A DNA stretch of 64,000 bases. It comes from Halalkalibacter oceani (lineage in GTDB: Bacteria > Bacillota > Bacilli > Bacillales > Bacillaceae_D). Of this stretch, positions 1 to 11,423 are shown piece by piece; positions within the stretch are counted from its first letter, which is position 1; each line of letters opens with the position of its first letter. The notes below the pieces were generated by a model. The model was not told the origin of the DNA. It searched no databases and saw nothing but the letters and a program-made list of their open reading frames with translations. The stretch lies in assembly GCF_023715705.1 (NCBI RefSeq), contig NZ_JAMBOS010000003.1, positions 186,001 through 250,000 on the forward strand, in the 5' to 3' direction. The position numbers and the translations under genes are program-made.

Positions 1-1083
1 GAGGAGCAAATAACCCCTTTTATTGAGGAGATGGAAGCCAAGCAAACGTTTCCGCGCCAGATAGTTGGTAAGATGGGCGAGCTTGGGCTAATGGGCATTC
101 CAATCCCGGAGGAGTTTGGCGGAGCGGGAATGGATTTCACCTCTTATATTATCGCCATTCATGAATTATCAAAAGTAAGCGCGGCGGTCGGCGTCATCCT
201 TTCGGTCCATACTTCTGTCGGGACAAATCCGATTCTTTTCTTCGGAACAGAGGAGCAAAAGCAGTGCTACGTGCCGAAGCTGGCAAGCGGGCAATATTTG
301 GGGGCCTTTGCACTAACCGAACCGAGCGCCGGCTCCGATGCGGCGGCGCTGAGAACGACGGCGGTGAAGGACGGAAACACGTACCGGCTGAACGGCTCAA
401 AGTCATTTATTACGAATGGCGGTGAAGCGGATTGCTATATTGTCTTTGCCTCGACAGCGCCGGAGAAAGGGGCGAGAGGAATTTCCGCTTTTATTGTCGA
501 GAAGGATACACCTGGCTTTCTCATCGGAAAAAAAGAGCAAAAAATGGGGCTGAACGGCTCGCATACGACAGAACTCATTTTCGAAGATGCCCGTATCCCG
601 CAGGAAAACCTGCTCGGCGCTGAAGGGGAAGGCTTTAAAATCGCGCTGGCCAACCTTAATCATGGCCGGATCGGGATTGCCGCCCAGGCATTGGGAATCG
701 CTGAGGCCGCCTTTGCGGCAGCAAGCGGCTATGCCAAGGAGCGGAAGCAGTTCGGCAAAGCAATCGGCCGTCAGCAGGCGATCGGCTTTAAGCTCGCTGA
801 AATGGCGACGAAGATTGAAGCGGCGAGACTGTTGACCTACCGGGCAGCCGCACTTACCGATCAGGGACGGCATTGTGGGCAGGAGGCTTCGATGGCGAAG
901 CTCTTTTCGTCGCGCACGGCAGTGGAGGTCGCGATTGAGGCCGTGCAGGTTTTTGGCGGCTATGGATATACAAAGGATTATCCGGTTGAACGCTATTTCC
1001 GCGACGCGAAAGTGTGCGAAATCTATGAAGGCACAAGTGAGATTCAAAGAGTTGTCATTAGCAAACAGCTGTTAGCAGATTAG
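1..1083 (+). CDS. Acyl-CoA dehydrogenase (5' end outside window)
   Basis: FAD-dependent acyl-CoA dehydrogenase, oxidising a short or branched acyl-CoA to the 2-enoyl-CoA and passing electrons to ETF. The reading frame is open from base 1, and the residues before the first ATG (position 31) align with the N-terminal helix of the next gene's product, so the true start lies upstream. Visible marks are the FAD/substrate loop [17 protein letters not shown] and, near the C-terminus, YEGTSEIQR, which holds the catalytic glutamate of the family. It lies 11 bases before a second paralogue, so the two are probably cotranscribed. The corresponding B. subtilis region also carries an acyl-CoA dehydrogenase gene beside rpoE. 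Exact substrate is unknown; the nearby icmF suggests butyryl- or isobutyryl-CoA. Confidence 0.93.
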   Translation, partial: EEQITPFIEEMEAKQTFPRQIVGKMGELGLMGIPIPEEFGGAGMDFTSYIIAIHELSKVSAAVGVILSVHTSVGTNPILFFGTEEQKQCYVPKLASGQYLGAFALTEPSAGSDAAALRTTAVKDGNTYRLNGSKSFITNGGEADCYIVFASTAPEKGARGISAFIVEKDTPGFLIGKKEQKMGLNGSHTTELIFEDARIPQENLLGAEGEGFKIALANLNHGRIGIAAQALGIAEAAFAAASGYAKERKQFGKAIGRQQAIGFKLAEMATKIEAARLLTYRAAALTDQGRHCGQEASMAKLFSSRTAVEVAIEAVQVFGGYGYTKDYPVERYFRDAKVCEIYEGTSEIQRVVISKQLLAD

Positions 1084-1094
1084 GGGGGAGAAGG

Positions 1095-2237
1095 ATGAAT
1101 TTTTTACTGACGGATGAGCAAGAGATGATTCGGAAAATGGTGCGGGAGTTTGCCGAAAAAGAAATTGCGCCAACAGCGGCCGAGCGTGATGAGGAGGAAC
1201 GGTTTGACCGGACACATTTTGAGAAAATGGCAGCTCTCGGTCTCACCGGCATTCCGTGGCCTGAGAAATACGGCGGAATTGGGGCGGATTACGTAAGCTA
1301 TGTGATCGCCGTTGAGGAGCTGTCACGCGTCTGCGCGTCAACAGGGGTGACATTGTCAGCCCATCTATCGCTCGCGAGCTGGCCAATTTACAAATTCGGC
1401 ACAGAAGAACAAAAGCAGACCCATTTGCGCGCCTTGGCGGAAGGCACGAAGATCGGCGCCTACGGCTTAACGGAGCCTGGCTCAGGCTCGGATGCCGCCG
1501 CGATGAAAACAACAGCCGTTGAGGAAGAGGATGCATATGTGCTGAACGGGTCAAAGATTTTCATTACAAATGGAGGTGTGGCCGACCTTTATGTTGTTTT
1601 CGCCCTGACTGACCCGGAACAGCGTCATAAAGGAGTGAGCGCTTTTATCGTCGAAGCGGATACACCTGGTTTCTCCGTCGGCAAAAAGGAGAAAAAGCTC
1701 GGCATTCGCTCCTCGCCGACGACGGAAATCATCTTTGAAAACTGCCGCGTACCGAAGGAAAATATGCTCGGCGCGCGGGGAGAAGGCTTTAAAATTGCGA
1801 TGATGACATTGGATGGAGGAAGAAACGGGATCGCCGCCCAGGCGGTCGGGATTGCTCAGGGGGCGCTTGATGCTGCCATCGATTATGCGAAGACGCGCAG
1901 GCAGTTCGGCAAGGCAATCGGCCAGCAGCAGGGCATTGCCTTTAAACTCGCCGATATGGCGACAAAGGTCGAGGCGAGCCGGCTTTTAACCTACCAGGCA
2001 GCATGGCGCGAAAGTGAACAACTCCCGTACGGTCTGGAGTCGGCGATGTCAAAGCTGTTTGCCGGCGATACGGCGATGGAAGTGACCACTGAGGCGGTTC
2101 AGGTGTTCGGCGGCTATGGGTATACAAAGGACTATCCAGTCGAGCGTTTCATGCGCGACGCGAAAATCACGCAGATCTATGAAGGGACAAATGAAATTCA
2201 ACGATTGGTCATTTCAAAAATGCTGTTAGCGGACTAA
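1095..2237 (+). CDS. acdA: Acyl-CoA dehydrogenase, full length (380 aa)
   Basis: Full-length acyl-CoA dehydrogenase of about the usual family length (380 residues). The FAD/substrate loop [17 protein letters not shown] lies around residue 130 and the catalytic-base segment [11 protein letters not shown] near the C-terminus. Start ATG follows a strong GGGGGGAGAAGG ribosome site directly after the stop of the upstream paralogue. The two proteins share most motifs but differ throughout, so this is an old duplication rather than a recent repeat. The pair probably handles different chain lengths or branching in the same fatty or branched-chain acyl-CoA route; specificity cannot be read from the sequence. 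The symbol follows the Bacillus acdA position next to rpoE and is tentative. Confidence 0.93.
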   Translation: MNFLLTDEQEMIRKMVREFAEKEIAPTAAERDEEERFDRTHFEKMAALGLTGIPWPEKYGGIGADYVSYVIAVEELSRVCASTGVTLSAHLSLASWPIYKFGTEEQKQTHLRALAEGTKIGAYGLTEPGSGSDAAAMKTTAVEEEDAYVLNGSKIFITNGGVADLYVVFALTDPEQRHKGVSAFIVEADTPGFSVGKKEKKLGIRSSPTTEIIFENCRVPKENMLGARGEGFKIAMMTLDGGRNGIAAQAVGIAQGALDAAIDYAKTRRQFGKAIGQQQGIAFKLADMATKVEASRLLTYQAAWRESEQLPYGLESAMSKLFAGDTAMEVTTEAVQVFGGYGYTKDYPVERFMRDAKITQIYEGTNEIQRLVISKMLLAD

Positions 2238-2312
2238 TTGTGGATGGAACGTTGCTAAAAAGTCTAGTATGCTTGAAGCAACAACGATTTTGAAAAGGTA
2301 GGTTAGCCAATC

Positions 2313-2927
2313 ATGAAAAAGTCTGTTCCATCTATGGTCAAGGATCCACAACTGGTAAAAAAACGCCGCGAGCAAATGGTGAAAGGAGCGGTACGCTTAT
2401 TCATTGAAAAGGGCTTTCACCGGACGACAACAAGGGAGATTGCCAAGGAATCCGGCTTCAGCATCGGCACTCTCTATGAATATATTGGCTCAAAGGAAGA
2501 TGTCCTATATCTCGTCTGTGATGCGATTTACGAGGAGGTTAGCCGCAGGCTGACAAAGCAGCTTGACTCAAGTCTGACGGGGATCGAACGTCTGGAAAAA
2601 GCGATTTCTTCCTTTTTCCAGGTCGTTGATGAAATGCAGGATGAAGTGCTTGTCATGTATCAGGAAGCCAAGTCACTGCCTAAGGAAGCATTACCATATG
2701 TGTTGCAGAAGGAACATGAAATGACGGCAATGATTGAAGCGATTATCCGCGAATGCGTAACGGAGGGTGTTCTCACCTTATCAGATGAGCAAATCAAGCT
2801 GCGCGCTCACAATATTCTTGTTCAAGGTCATATGTGGACGTTCCGTCGCTGGTCGATTCAAAAGCTGTTCACGCTTGAGCAGTATACCGCCTTGCAAATG
2901 GAGCAGCTGACCGCTTCAAGCCGTTAA
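2313..2927 (+). CDS. TetR/AcrR-family transcriptional regulator
   Basis: 204-residue TetR-type repressor. The N-terminal helix-turn-helix spans about residues 30-65 (TTREIAKESGFSIGTLYEYI), followed by SKEDVL, the usual start of helix 4. The C-terminal two thirds is the all-helical ligand and dimer domain, too variable to name a ligand. It sits between two acyl-CoA dehydrogenase genes and icmF on the same strand, like the FadR-type TetR regulators of Bacillus that sense long-chain acyl-CoA, so control of this acyl-CoA cluster is the likely role. I could not find a convincing palindromic operator in the short gaps on either side. Confidence 0.88.
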   Translation: MKKSVPSMVKDPQLVKKRREQMVKGAVRLFIEKGFHRTTTREIAKESGFSIGTLYEYIGSKEDVLYLVCDAIYEEVSRRLTKQLDSSLTGIERLEKAISSFFQVVDEMQDEVLVMYQEAKSLPKEALPYVLQKEHEMTAMIEAIIRECVTEGVLTLSDEQIKLRAHNILVQGHMWTFRRWSIQKLFTLEQYTALQMEQLTASSR

Positions 2928-3083
2928 AAGTATGCTATAAGACCTCGTGCTGAACGATCGCATGCACCGTTTTATACCGGAGAGGCCCACACGACTTCGG
3001 AGGTTGTGCAAAACTAGCAAAGGGGCGGGCAAAGGATAAAAGAACAACCTTTTGTCCCCCCTATCCAAAAAGGAGGGTAAAAA

Positions 3084-6000
3084 ATGAGTGAACTAACGAG
3101 TTATCGTCCGAAGCATTATGTACGCTTTGTCACGGCTTCGAGCTTGTTTGATGGTCATGATGCCTCCATTAATATTATGAGGAGAATTTTACAGGCAAGC
3201 GGAGCCGAGGTGATTCATCTCGGTCATAACCGCTCGGCTGAGGAAATTGTAAGCGCTGCAATTCAGGAGGATGTCCAGGGAATTGCGATTTCCTCCTATC
3301 AGGGCGGACATATGGAATTCTTTAAGTATTGCTATGACCTGCTGCAGCAAAAAGGCGCTGGTCATATCCGGATTTACGGCGGCGGGGGCGGGGTCATTAC
3401 CCCTCCGGAAATAAAAGAGCTGCACGAGTACGGCATCGCCCGGATTTTTTCACCGGATGACGGGCGAAAAGAAGGGCTCCAAGGGATGATTGATCATATG
3501 CTCCGTGAGTGTGACTTTTTAACGGTCAAGGAGCTGCATGATGAGCCTGCGCAGTTACAAGCAAGAGATGACAAGGCGATCGCCCGCTTTATTACCTATG
3601 TTGAGCAAATGACACTTGAAAACAATCAGGCGGCGGCCACTGTTGAACAGATGTTGAAAGAACAAATAAATAACCGTTCTGACTCAGCCCCCGTCTTAGG
3701 GATTACCGGCACAGGAGGAGCGGGAAAAAGCTCGCTGACTGATGAACTTGTCCGGCGCTTTTTATATGCTTACTCGGATAAAACGGTCGCGGTTTTGTCG
3801 GTTGACCCGACGAAGCAGAAGACAGGCGGGGCGCTGCTCGGTGACCGGATTCGGATGAATGCGATTCATCATGAGCGCGTCTACATGCGGAGTCTGGCGA
3901 CGCGGCGCTCTCGTTCCGAAATTTCGGCAAGCCTGCGGGAAGCGGTCGCCGTGACCAAGGCGGCCGGCTTCGATTTGATTATCATTGAAACGAGCGGAAT
4001 CGGGCAGGGGGATGCCGAAATTGTCGATATTGCCGATGTTTCGCTTTATGTGATGACGAGCGAATTCGGCGCGCCATCCCAGCTTGAAAAAATTGATATG
4101 ATCGATTTCGCCGACCTGATCGCGATAAATAAGTTTGACCGTAAAGGGTCGGAGGATGCGTTGCAGCAGGTGAGAAAGCAGTATCAGCGCAGCCGCAACC
4201 GGTTTGCTGAACCGCTCTCTGCGATGCCTGTCTACGGGACGATCGCCAGCCAATTTAATGATCAGGGTACAACGAATTTATTTGCCGCTTTATTGAAGAC
4301 GATTGTTGAGAAATGCGAAAAAGACTGGGAGGTACCTGGTGAAGCGGACGCTGAGGCCGTCACTAAACAAAATGTGATCATCCCTCCGGAGCAGGTTCAT
4401 TATTTACATGAGATCGTCGCGACGATCCGTTCGTATAAGCAAGAGACGGAGGAGCAGGTTGCCGCTGCGCGCCGCCTTTTTCAAATTGAAGGTACCGCAG
4501 AGGCTTTCACTGAGCATGAGCTCTCTTTAGCAGAGACGAACGAGCCGCTTCAACAGCTCAAGCAGTTGTATGAGCAGAAACTGACACCCGAGACGCGGCG
4601 CATTCTCGAACAATGGCCGGAGCTTCAACGCGCCTACAGGCAGGATGTTTATGTTACAAATGTGCGCGGACGTGAGATTGTAACCGAGCTGACGACGGAA
4701 AGCCTGTCCGGCTTAAAGATTCGCAAGGTCGCTCTGCCGTCTTTTGCTGACTGGGGAGAAATTGTCCGGTGGGCACGCGAAGAAAATGTTCCAGGCACAT
4801 TCCCTTATACCGCTGGTGTTTTTCCATTTAAACGGCAGGAGGAAGATCCGAAACGGCAGTTTGCCGGAGAGGGAACACCGGAGCGGACGAACCGGCGCTT
4901 TCATTATCTCTCGCAGGAGGATGAGGCGAAGCGTTTAAGCACGGCGTTTGATTCGGTGACGTTGTACGGGGAGGACCCGGATTACCGGCCGGATATTTAT
5001 GGAAAGATCGGCGAAAGTGGAGTCAGTATATGTACGCTTGATGATATGAAAAAGCTCTATGCCGGCTTCGATTTATGTGCGCCGTCGACGTCGGTTTCGA
5101 TGACGATCAATGGACCGGCGCCGATTATTCTGGCAATGTTCATGAATACGGCGATTGATCAGCAGATGGAAGCTTTTGTAGCTGAAAATGGCCGTGAGCC
5201 GACCGGACAGGAAGCGGAGGAAATCAGGGCGCGGACGCTGGCGACGGTCAGAGGGACGGTGCAGGCTGATATTTTAAAAGAGGACCAGGGGCAGAATACG
5301 TGTATCTTTTCCACGGAGTTTGCCTTGCGGATGATGGGCGATATTCAGCAATATTTTATTGACCATAATGTCCGTAACTATTACTCTGTCTCGATCTCGG
5401 GCTATCATATCGCCGAGGCCGGCGCCAATCCGATTTCGCAGCTCGCATTTACACTCGCCAACGGCTTCACCTATGTGGAATACTATTTAAGCCGTGGGAT
5501 GGATATTGACCATTTCGCACCGAATTTGTCGTTCTTTTTCAGCAATGGGCTTGATCCCGAGTATACGGTAATCGGCCGTGTCGCACGCCGAATTTGGGCG
5601 ACGGTCATGAGAGAGAAATATAAGGCGAATGAGCGCAGTCAAAAGCTGAAATACCATATTCAGACGTCTGGCCGTTCCCTGCACGCCCAGGAAATTGACT
5701 TTAACGACATTCGAACGACGCTGCAGGCGTTGATGGCGATCTATGATAACTGTAACTCCCTGCACACGAATGCTTACGACGAGGCGATCACGACGCCAAC
5801 TGAGCAGTCAGTCAGAAGAGCGATGGCGATTCAGATGATCATTACGAAAGAGCTCGGACTTGCCAAAAATGAGAACTCCCTGCAAGGTTCATATATTATC
5901 AGGGAGCTGACCGATTTAGTGGAAGAAGCGGTGCTGCAGGAGTTAGAGCGCCTTAATGAGCGCGGCGGCGTGCTCGGGGCGATGGAAACACAGTATCAGC

Positions 6001-6353
6001 GCGGCAAAATCCAGGAAGAGTCGATGTATTATGAAATGAAAAAGCATACAGGCGAGCTGCCGATTATCGGCGTCAACACCTATCTTAATCCGAAGGAAGA
6101 GCCGGAGGATGATTTCAAAATCGAGCTCGCCCGGGCAACGCAGGCGGAGAAAGAGCAGCAGATCGCAAATCTTCAAGCCTTTCATAAAAGGCATGCGCAG
6201 CAGGCCCCAGCAGCGCTAAAGGCTCTTCAGCACACAGCTGTTACGGGAGGGAATATTTTTGCCGAGCTGATGAACACCGTACAGGTTGCCAGCCTTGGGC
6301 AGATTACAGCCGCACTTTATGAGGTGGGCGGTCAGTATCGAAGAAATATGTAA
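3084..6353 (+). CDS. icmF: Fused isobutyryl-CoA mutase IcmF
   Basis: 1089-residue fusion. The N-terminal B12-binding domain (about residues 10-140) has DGHDASI with the cobalt-ligating histidine. A MeaI-type G-protein chaperone follows (about 200-420) with P-loop GTGGAGKSS and NKFD. The C-terminal half is the acyl-CoA mutase barrel. It interconverts isobutyryl-CoA and n-butyryl-CoA. Two residues point to this substrate rather than methylmalonyl-CoA: a phenylalanine in TAGVFPFKR where methylmalonyl-CoA mutase has tyrosine, and glutamine in EDQGQNT where it has the carboxylate-binding arginine. Start ATG follows AAGGAGGG. With the acyl-CoA dehydrogenases upstream it forms a branched-chain acyl-CoA route. 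A related fused mutase acts on pivalyl/isovaleryl-CoA, so side activity is possible. Confidence 0.96.
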   Translation: MSELTSYRPKHYVRFVTASSLFDGHDASINIMRRILQASGAEVIHLGHNRSAEEIVSAAIQEDVQGIAISSYQGGHMEFFKYCYDLLQQKGAGHIRIYGGGGGVITPPEIKELHEYGIARIFSPDDGRKEGLQGMIDHMLRECDFLTVKELHDEPAQLQARDDKAIARFITYVEQMTLENNQAAATVEQMLKEQINNRSDSAPVLGITGTGGAGKSSLTDELVRRFLYAYSDKTVAVLSVDPTKQKTGGALLGDRIRMNAIHHERVYMRSLATRRSRSEISASLREAVAVTKAAGFDLIIIETSGIGQGDAEIVDIADVSLYVMTSEFGAPSQLEKIDMIDFADLIAINKFDRKGSEDALQQVRKQYQRSRNRFAEPLSAMPVYGTIASQFNDQGTTNLFAALLKTIVEKCEKDWEVPGEADAEAVTKQNVIIPPEQVHYLHEIVATIRSYKQETEEQVAAARRLFQIEGTAEAFTEHELSLAETNEPLQQLKQLYEQKLTPETRRILEQWPELQRAYRQDVYVTNVRGREIVTELTTESLSGLKIRKVALPSFADWGEIVRWAREENVPGTFPYTAGVFPFKRQEEDPKRQFAGEGTPERTNRRFHYLSQEDEAKRLSTAFDSVTLYGEDPDYRPDIYGKIGESGVSICTLDDMKKLYAGFDLCAPSTSVSMTINGPAPIILAMFMNTAIDQQMEAFVAENGREPTGQEAEEIRARTLATVRGTVQADILKEDQGQNTCIFSTEFALRMMGDIQQYFIDHNVRNYYSVSISGYHIAEAGANPISQLAFTLANGFTYVEYYLSRGMDIDHFAPNLSFFFSNGLDPEYTVIGRVARRIWATVMREKYKANERSQKLKYHIQTSGRSLHAQEIDFNDIRTTLQALMAIYDNCNSLHTNAYDEAITTPTEQSVRRAMAIQMIITKELGLAKNENSLQGSYIIRELTDLVEEAVLQELERLNERGGVLGAMETQYQRGKIQEESMYYEMKKHTGELPIIGVNTYLNPKEEPEDDFKIELARATQAEKEQQIANLQAFHKRHAQQAPAALKALQHTAVTGGNIFAELMNTVQVASLGQITAALYEVGGQYRRNM

Positions 6354-6567
6354 CAGTGACGGCATGGCCAAAGTCCTTTCAGCGCCGATTCTTCTCGATG
6401 TATGGCTGAAGCGGAAATGTTGTATAATAGAGGAATCTGAACGAGAATCGTTTTTTCTCTTACTTCAGCTAGCATAATGATAGGAAATATGTTTATAATG
6501 AAAAGTATGCTTACAATCCCATTATTGACAAATAGATAGAAGATTGGACTGAAAGGACGTGCAAGAG

Positions 6568-7080
6568 ATGAACTTTGATGCCATGACAAAAGAAGAGATT
6601 CAGGAAGTTCCGATGGTCGAAATTGCGTATGCGATTATGAAAGCAGAACGCAACCCGTTTGATTACTATGACCTCATGAAAAAGGTTGCCGAGCTGAAAG
6701 GAATGACTGACGAAGAAGTAGAAGCACGGATTGCCAACCTTTATACAGATATGAACATCGATGGCCGCTTTCATTCACTTGGAGATAATCGCTGGGGGCT
6801 GAAAAGCTGGTATCCGCTTGAGCAGGCAGAGGAAGAAATTACAACGCCGGTTAAGCCGCGAAGAAAAGCAAAGGCACTGGATGATGAGGATATCGACCTC
6901 GATGAAGATTTTGATGAATATGAGGATGAGTACGAGGATTTGGAAGATGAGCTTGACGAGATTTCCAACGAAGAGGATGCCGACGAAGAAGAGGATTTTG
7001 ATGAAAAAGAGATCGAAGACCTTGATGATGTGGAAGAAAGTGATGCCGACGATTTTGAAGAGGAAGAAGAGGTCGACTGA
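6568..7080 (+). CDS. rpoE: RNA polymerase delta subunit
   Basis: Delta factor of Gram-positive RNA polymerase (about 170 residues). The N-terminal globular HARE-HTH-like domain ends near NIDGRFHSLGDNRWGLKSWYP, and the C-terminal half is a disordered tail almost entirely of Asp and Glu. It lowers RNA polymerase affinity for nucleic acid and sharpens response to initiating NTP levels. I chose ATG 6568, with AAAGGA ten bases upstream. A GTG at 6559 is in frame but lies almost on top of the ribosome site. Gene order rpoE-pyrG matches B. subtilis. Two TATAAT-like boxes (about 6423 and 6494) lie upstream, but neither has a good -35 partner. Confidence 0.97.
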   Translation: MNFDAMTKEEIQEVPMVEIAYAIMKAERNPFDYYDLMKKVAELKGMTDEEVEARIANLYTDMNIDGRFHSLGDNRWGLKSWYPLEQAEEEITTPVKPRRKAKALDDEDIDLDEDFDEYEDEYEDLEDELDEISNEEDADEEEDFDEKEIEDLDDVEESDADDFEEEEEVD

Positions 7081-7093
7081 CGGTAAATGTCTC

Positions 7094-7134
7094 TTGACTT
7101 CTCCTCTTATTCTAGGTAGAATCATTTTTGGGCT
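7094..7134 (+). promoter_or_regulatory. pyrG sigma-A promoter with GGGCT start
   Basis: TTGACT (7094-7099), a 17-base spacer, TAGAAT (7117-7122), then seven bases to a run of three G followed by C and T (7130-7134). In B. subtilis pyrG the transcript also starts GGGC, and at low CTP the polymerase stutters and adds extra G residues. The spacing and start sequence here match that arrangement. Confidence 0.85.
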
Positions 7135-7170
7135 TTAGAAATCGATCAGGATATAAAAGATAGAAGAAAC

Positions 7171-7219
7171 AAAAGTGCGCCCCCTTTTTCTGAGGGAGGG
7201 CTGTCACTTTTGTTTTTTT
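7171..7219 (+). terminator. pyrG leader attenuator
   Basis: Stem with outer arms AAAAGTG (7171-7177) and CACTTTT (7205-7211) and an inner C-rich arm (five C then five T, 7179-7189) facing AGGGAGGGC, followed by a T run (7213-7219). It lies 40 bases after the predicted pyrG start and 70 before the gene. The C/T-rich left arm is what a 5' poly-G tail could pair with to prevent the terminator, the known antitermination mechanism of pyrG. It may also stop rpoE read-through. Confidence 0.85.
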
Positions 7220-7286
7220 ATTTGAATAAGGAAACCATAATAGTAACTAAACTTTTCATGTTATATAAGGCAAGGGAGACGATTAG

Positions 7287-8891
<1,605 letters not shown>

Positions 8892-8920
8892 ACAGATAGA
8901 GGGAAAAGGAGATCTCAAAG

Positions 8921-8965
8921 AAGCTGCTGAAAAAGTACGGTTTTCACTTTTTCAGCAGCTTTTTA
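8921..8965 (+). terminator. pyrG terminator; start of hairpin module A
   Basis: Arms AAGCTGCTGAAAAAGT (8921-8936) and ACTTTTTCAGCAGCTT (8946-8961) are exact inverted repeats, followed by TTTT. The same hairpin with a few substitutions recurs at 34434-34477, each followed by an ATGAGCGTA motif, so it is also a member of a dispersed repeat family. Confidence 0.85.
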
Positions 8966-9126
8966 GTAATGAGCGTAGCCGTTGCCTGATTTTTAAAACG
9001 TTACTTTGAGAGAAGCATGAAACAGATTCGAAGAAGGGCGACAGTTCCGTTCGTTACGCGCTCTTCTGAAAGAACACCACTTTCAGAAGAGCTTCAACCC
9101 CTTGTAACGACTCCACATGTCGCTTC
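8966..9126. repeat. Intergenic hairpin module A, second stem
   Basis: After motif ATGAGCGTAGCCG (8969-8981) comes a nested palindrome. The inner arms CTCTTCTGAAAG (9061-9072) and CTTTCAGAAGAG (9080-9091) are perfect, and the outer imperfect arms run from GCGACA...GTTAC to GTAAC...TGTCGC (about 9038-9122). A copy at 47780-47875 keeps the fold but has different stem bases. No protein is encoded; the short open frame here is a by-product of the repeat. Confidence 0.75.
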
Positions 9127-9153
9127 TAAAAAAAGCCGCAACGCGGCTTTTTC
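9127..9153. terminator. Bidirectional terminator between pyrG and ywjG
   Basis: AAAAAGCCGC-AAC-GCGGCTTTTT stem with A and T runs on both sides, placed between the converging pyrG and ywjG. It abuts the ywjG stop codon and can serve both strands. Confidence 0.85.
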
Positions 9154-9678
9154 TTATTCATACTCTGCTAAAATGTCGTGGATGAGTAAGGATAAACAGA
9201 AATAGATGTAGAGAGCAGCGAGGGAAAGTGGATAGCCGATGCGGTCTCCGCTTTCGGTCGGCACAAGCCCCTGATGCAGCGGCAGGGGAAGATGGACATC
9301 AACTTCCTCAGGAACGGGTACGGCACCGCTGGCTGGGCCGCTGATGAGAACACAAGGAATAGAATATTCGAAAAGCCTAGAAATGAGCTGGAGCAGCTCG
9401 GGATCATCCGCCGATCGCGCGATCAGCAGCACCCGGTCGGCTGAAGAGAGTGAGGGGACCGCTGCCAGTGTCAGCGGTTTTGCCTGCTCGAATTTTTCCG
9501 CGCCATAAAGCGCTTCCGCTGTCACGGCCGTCATCTCGTCCTTGCCATATAAATAGAGATGTCCATCCCCGACCAAGGCCTGACTAAGCAGCCTTGCCGC
9601 GTCCTCGAGCTTCTCGTCTTCCTGTTCCGCTATTTTCTTTAACAGACCATTTAGCTGTGTTGTAAATATTTTTAGCAA
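9154..9678 (-). CDS. ywjG: DUF2529 family protein YwjG
   Basis: 174-residue protein matching YwjG of Bacillus in position (between pyrG and spo0F, opposite strand) and general character. The first 45 residues are helical, and the rest looks like a SIS-type alpha/beta fold with a glycine-rich DGHLYLYGK strand-turn and hydrophobic strands (VLLIARSADD, CVLISGP). SIS domains bind phosphosugars, but no function is established for this family and I do not assign one. It is one of only four reverse-strand genes seen in the window. The ribosome site AGGAG lies before the ATG at 9678, and the gene shares its upstream region with spo0F. Confidence 0.85.
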   Translation of the reverse strand: MLKIFTTQLNGLLKKIAEQEDEKLEDAARLLSQALVGDGHLYLYGKDEMTAVTAEALYGAEKFEQAKPLTLAAVPSLSSADRVLLIARSADDPELLQLISRLFEYSIPCVLISGPASGAVPVPEEVDVHLPLPLHQGLVPTESGDRIGYPLSLAALYIYFCLSLLIHDILAEYE

Positions 9679-9792
9679 TTTGTTTAAACTCCTTTACTAT
9701 TGTCGATATATTATAGCGCAGAATGGGATAGTCATAAAGGCAGGGGTGTTTTTTTGCCCGAATGGAATTGAAGTTGCAAAATGCAAATTGAA

Positions 9793-9821
9793 GCAGGATT
9801 TTACATGTCAGTGCAGAATAG
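9793..9821 (+). promoter_or_regulatory. Candidate sigma-H promoter of spo0F
   Basis: GCAGGATTT (9793-9801) fits the sigma-H -35 pattern RnAGGAWWW, and GCAGAATAG (9813-9821) fits -10 RnnGAATWW apart from the last base, with an 11-base gap. B. subtilis spo0F has a sigma-H promoter. A Spo0A-box-like TTGTCGATA lies further upstream at about 9700 but is imperfect. Confidence 0.65.
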
Positions 9822-9902
9822 GAATGGGTGGAGGATAACGTTATATGAGAAATGGGCGACCGTTCTCAGGATATATCAGCAAAGAGAAAAGGGGTGGCTT
9901 TC

Positions 9903-10262
9903 ATGAAGAAAATCCTCGTAGTCGATGATCAGTACGGAATACGAATCTTGCTTTGTGAAATTCTTCAAAAGGACGGATATCAAATGTTTGAGGCTGCCAA
10001 TGGTGTCCAGGCATTGAAGATTGTGGAGGAGGAACAGCCTGATTTAGTGTTACTTGATATGAAGATTCCTGGAATGGACGGATTGGAAATATTAAAGCGG
10101 ATTAAGGAGGATCATGAGCATATTAACGTCATTATGATGACGGCTTATGGAGAATTGAATCTTATTTATGAAGCGATGAATTTAGGAGCAATTACTCATT
10201 TTGCCAAGCCGTTTGATATTGATGACATTCGCGAAGTCATTCGCAAAAGCTTAAGTGTGTAG
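9903..10262 (+). CDS. spo0F: Sporulation phosphorelay response regulator Spo0F
   Basis: Single-domain response regulator, 119 residues. It takes phosphate from the Kin histidine kinases and passes it to Spo0B, the second step of the relay that activates Spo0A. The acidic pair is Asp8/Asp9 ([12 protein letters not shown]), the phosphoacceptor is Asp52 ([11 protein letters not shown]), the switch threonine sits in MMTAYGE, and the lysine is in HFAKPFDID. These segments are nearly identical to B. subtilis Spo0F, including the helix 1 surface that docks Spo0B and kinases. Start ATG 9903 follows AAAGGGGTGG; a longer in-frame extension from 9852 has no support. There is no output domain, as expected. 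Confidence 0.97.
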   Translation: MKKILVVDDQYGIRILLCEILQKDGYQMFEAANGVQALKIVEEEQPDLVLLDMKIPGMDGLEILKRIKEDHEHINVIMMTAYGELNLIYEAMNLGAITHFAKPFDIDDIREVIRKSLSV

Positions 10263-10340
10263 CTGTCGCCATTGATAAAACGCTTTCTTATAAAAAAACA
10301 GACCATTCCTTGCACAAAGGCGTGTAATTTCAGGTCATTA

Positions 10341-10349
10341 TGCTATAAT
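10341..10349 (+). promoter_or_regulatory. Extended -10 promoter before fbaA
   Basis: TGCTATAAT, an extended -10 (TGnTATAAT) element, about 140 bases before fbaA. No good -35 lies at the standard distance, which is acceptable for an extended -10 promoter. Confidence 0.6.
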
Positions 10350-10492
10350 GGACTCGTTCAATTAATGAAACATCGTATAGAGTTTTTTTGTTTAGAGAGA
10401 ATTTTCCCGATACATAAACATCTCTGAAGAGGGAATCTTGTTAATGGACAAAAGAGTTCTATCATTTGCTCAATCGTAAAGGAGGACATTCA

Positions 10493-11356
10493 ATGCCTTT
10501 AGTATCAATGAAAGATATGCTTAACAAAGCGAAGGCGGAAGGTTATGCAGTAGGTCAGTTTAACATCAATAACCTTGAATTTACACAAGCCATTTTACAG
10601 GCGGCGGAGGAAGAAAAGTCTCCGGTTATTCTAGGGGTTTCAGAAGGGGCGGCCCGTTATATGGGCGGTTTCAAAACAGTTGTCAGTATCGTGGAAGCGC
10701 TAATGGCAGAGTATCAGACATCAGTACCTGTTGCGATTCACCTCGATCATGGTTCGAGCTTTGAAAAATGTGTGGAGGCAATTCATGCCGGATTTACGTC
10801 TGTCATGATTGATGGCTCGCATTACCCGCTTGCTGAAAATATTGCATTAACAAAGCGTGTCGTTGATGTGGCTCATGCTCTTAATGTTTCAGTCGAAGCA
10901 GAGCTTGGTCGGATTGGCGGACAAGAGGATGATCTCATCGTCGAAGATGCTGAAGCGGCGTATGCGATTCCGGAGGAGTGCAAGGAGCTGGTGGAAGCGA
11001 CTGGTGTTGACTGCTTTGCACCTGCATTAGGCTCCGTTCACGGTCCATATAAAGGTGAACCAAACCTCGGCTTTGACCATATGAAGAAGATTGACAGCTT
11101 AGTCGGGATTCCACTCGTGCTGCACGGCGGAACGGGAATTCCTACGGCCGATATTAAAAAGGCGATTCAGTTTGGCCATGCCAAAATCAATGTCAATACG
11201 GAAAACCAGATCTCATCTGCGAAGGCGGTTCGTGAATATCTCGCTGCCAACCCTGAACAGTATGATCCACGCAAATATTTAGGGCCGGCCCGTGAGGCGA
11301 TTAAAGAAACTGTTAAAGGAAAAATGCAGGAATTCGGCTCTTCAAATAAAGCATAA
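10493..11356 (+). CDS. fbaA: Fructose-1,6-bisphosphate aldolase, class II
   Basis: Zinc-dependent aldolase that splits fructose 1,6-bisphosphate to dihydroxyacetone phosphate and glyceraldehyde 3-phosphate, in glycolysis and gluconeogenesis. 287 residues, the Bacillus size. Metal and catalytic segments are [11 protein letters not shown] around residue 80, the glutamate in [11 protein letters not shown], and HGGTGIP with a zinc histidine near 210. Start ATG 10493 is preceded by AAAGGAGG; the longer frame from 10466 would place this ribosome site inside the gene. It lies between spo0F and transaldolase as in B. subtilis, and glpX and murAB follow. Confidence 0.97.
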   Translation: MPLVSMKDMLNKAKAEGYAVGQFNINNLEFTQAILQAAEEEKSPVILGVSEGAARYMGGFKTVVSIVEALMAEYQTSVPVAIHLDHGSSFEKCVEAIHAGFTSVMIDGSHYPLAENIALTKRVVDVAHALNVSVEAELGRIGGQEDDLIVEDAEAAYAIPEECKELVEATGVDCFAPALGSVHGPYKGEPNLGFDHMKKIDSLVGIPLVLHGGTGIPTADIKKAIQFGHAKINVNTENQISSAKAVREYLAANPEQYDPRKYLGPAREAIKETVKGKMQEFGSSNKA

Positions 11357-11423
11357 TTGAAGAAATAGAGCGAGAGACCTACATACGGGGACTCCCTCTT
11401 ATCTTGCGACTCCGCATTGCTTC

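Noticed and set aside
403-1047. 214-codon minus-strand open frame inside the acyl-CoA dehydrogenase gene
   Set aside because: Antisense shadow of a strongly conserved gene; many such long antisense frames occur in this window.
9017-9205. 62-codon plus-strand open frame
   Set aside because: It lies across the hairpin module and bidirectional terminator between pyrG and ywjG and has no ribosome site or recognisable protein pattern.
10274-10291. Possible CcpA (cre) site before fbaA, around AAAACGCTTTCT
   Set aside because: Matches only about ten of fourteen consensus positions and lacks the outer TG/CA pair.
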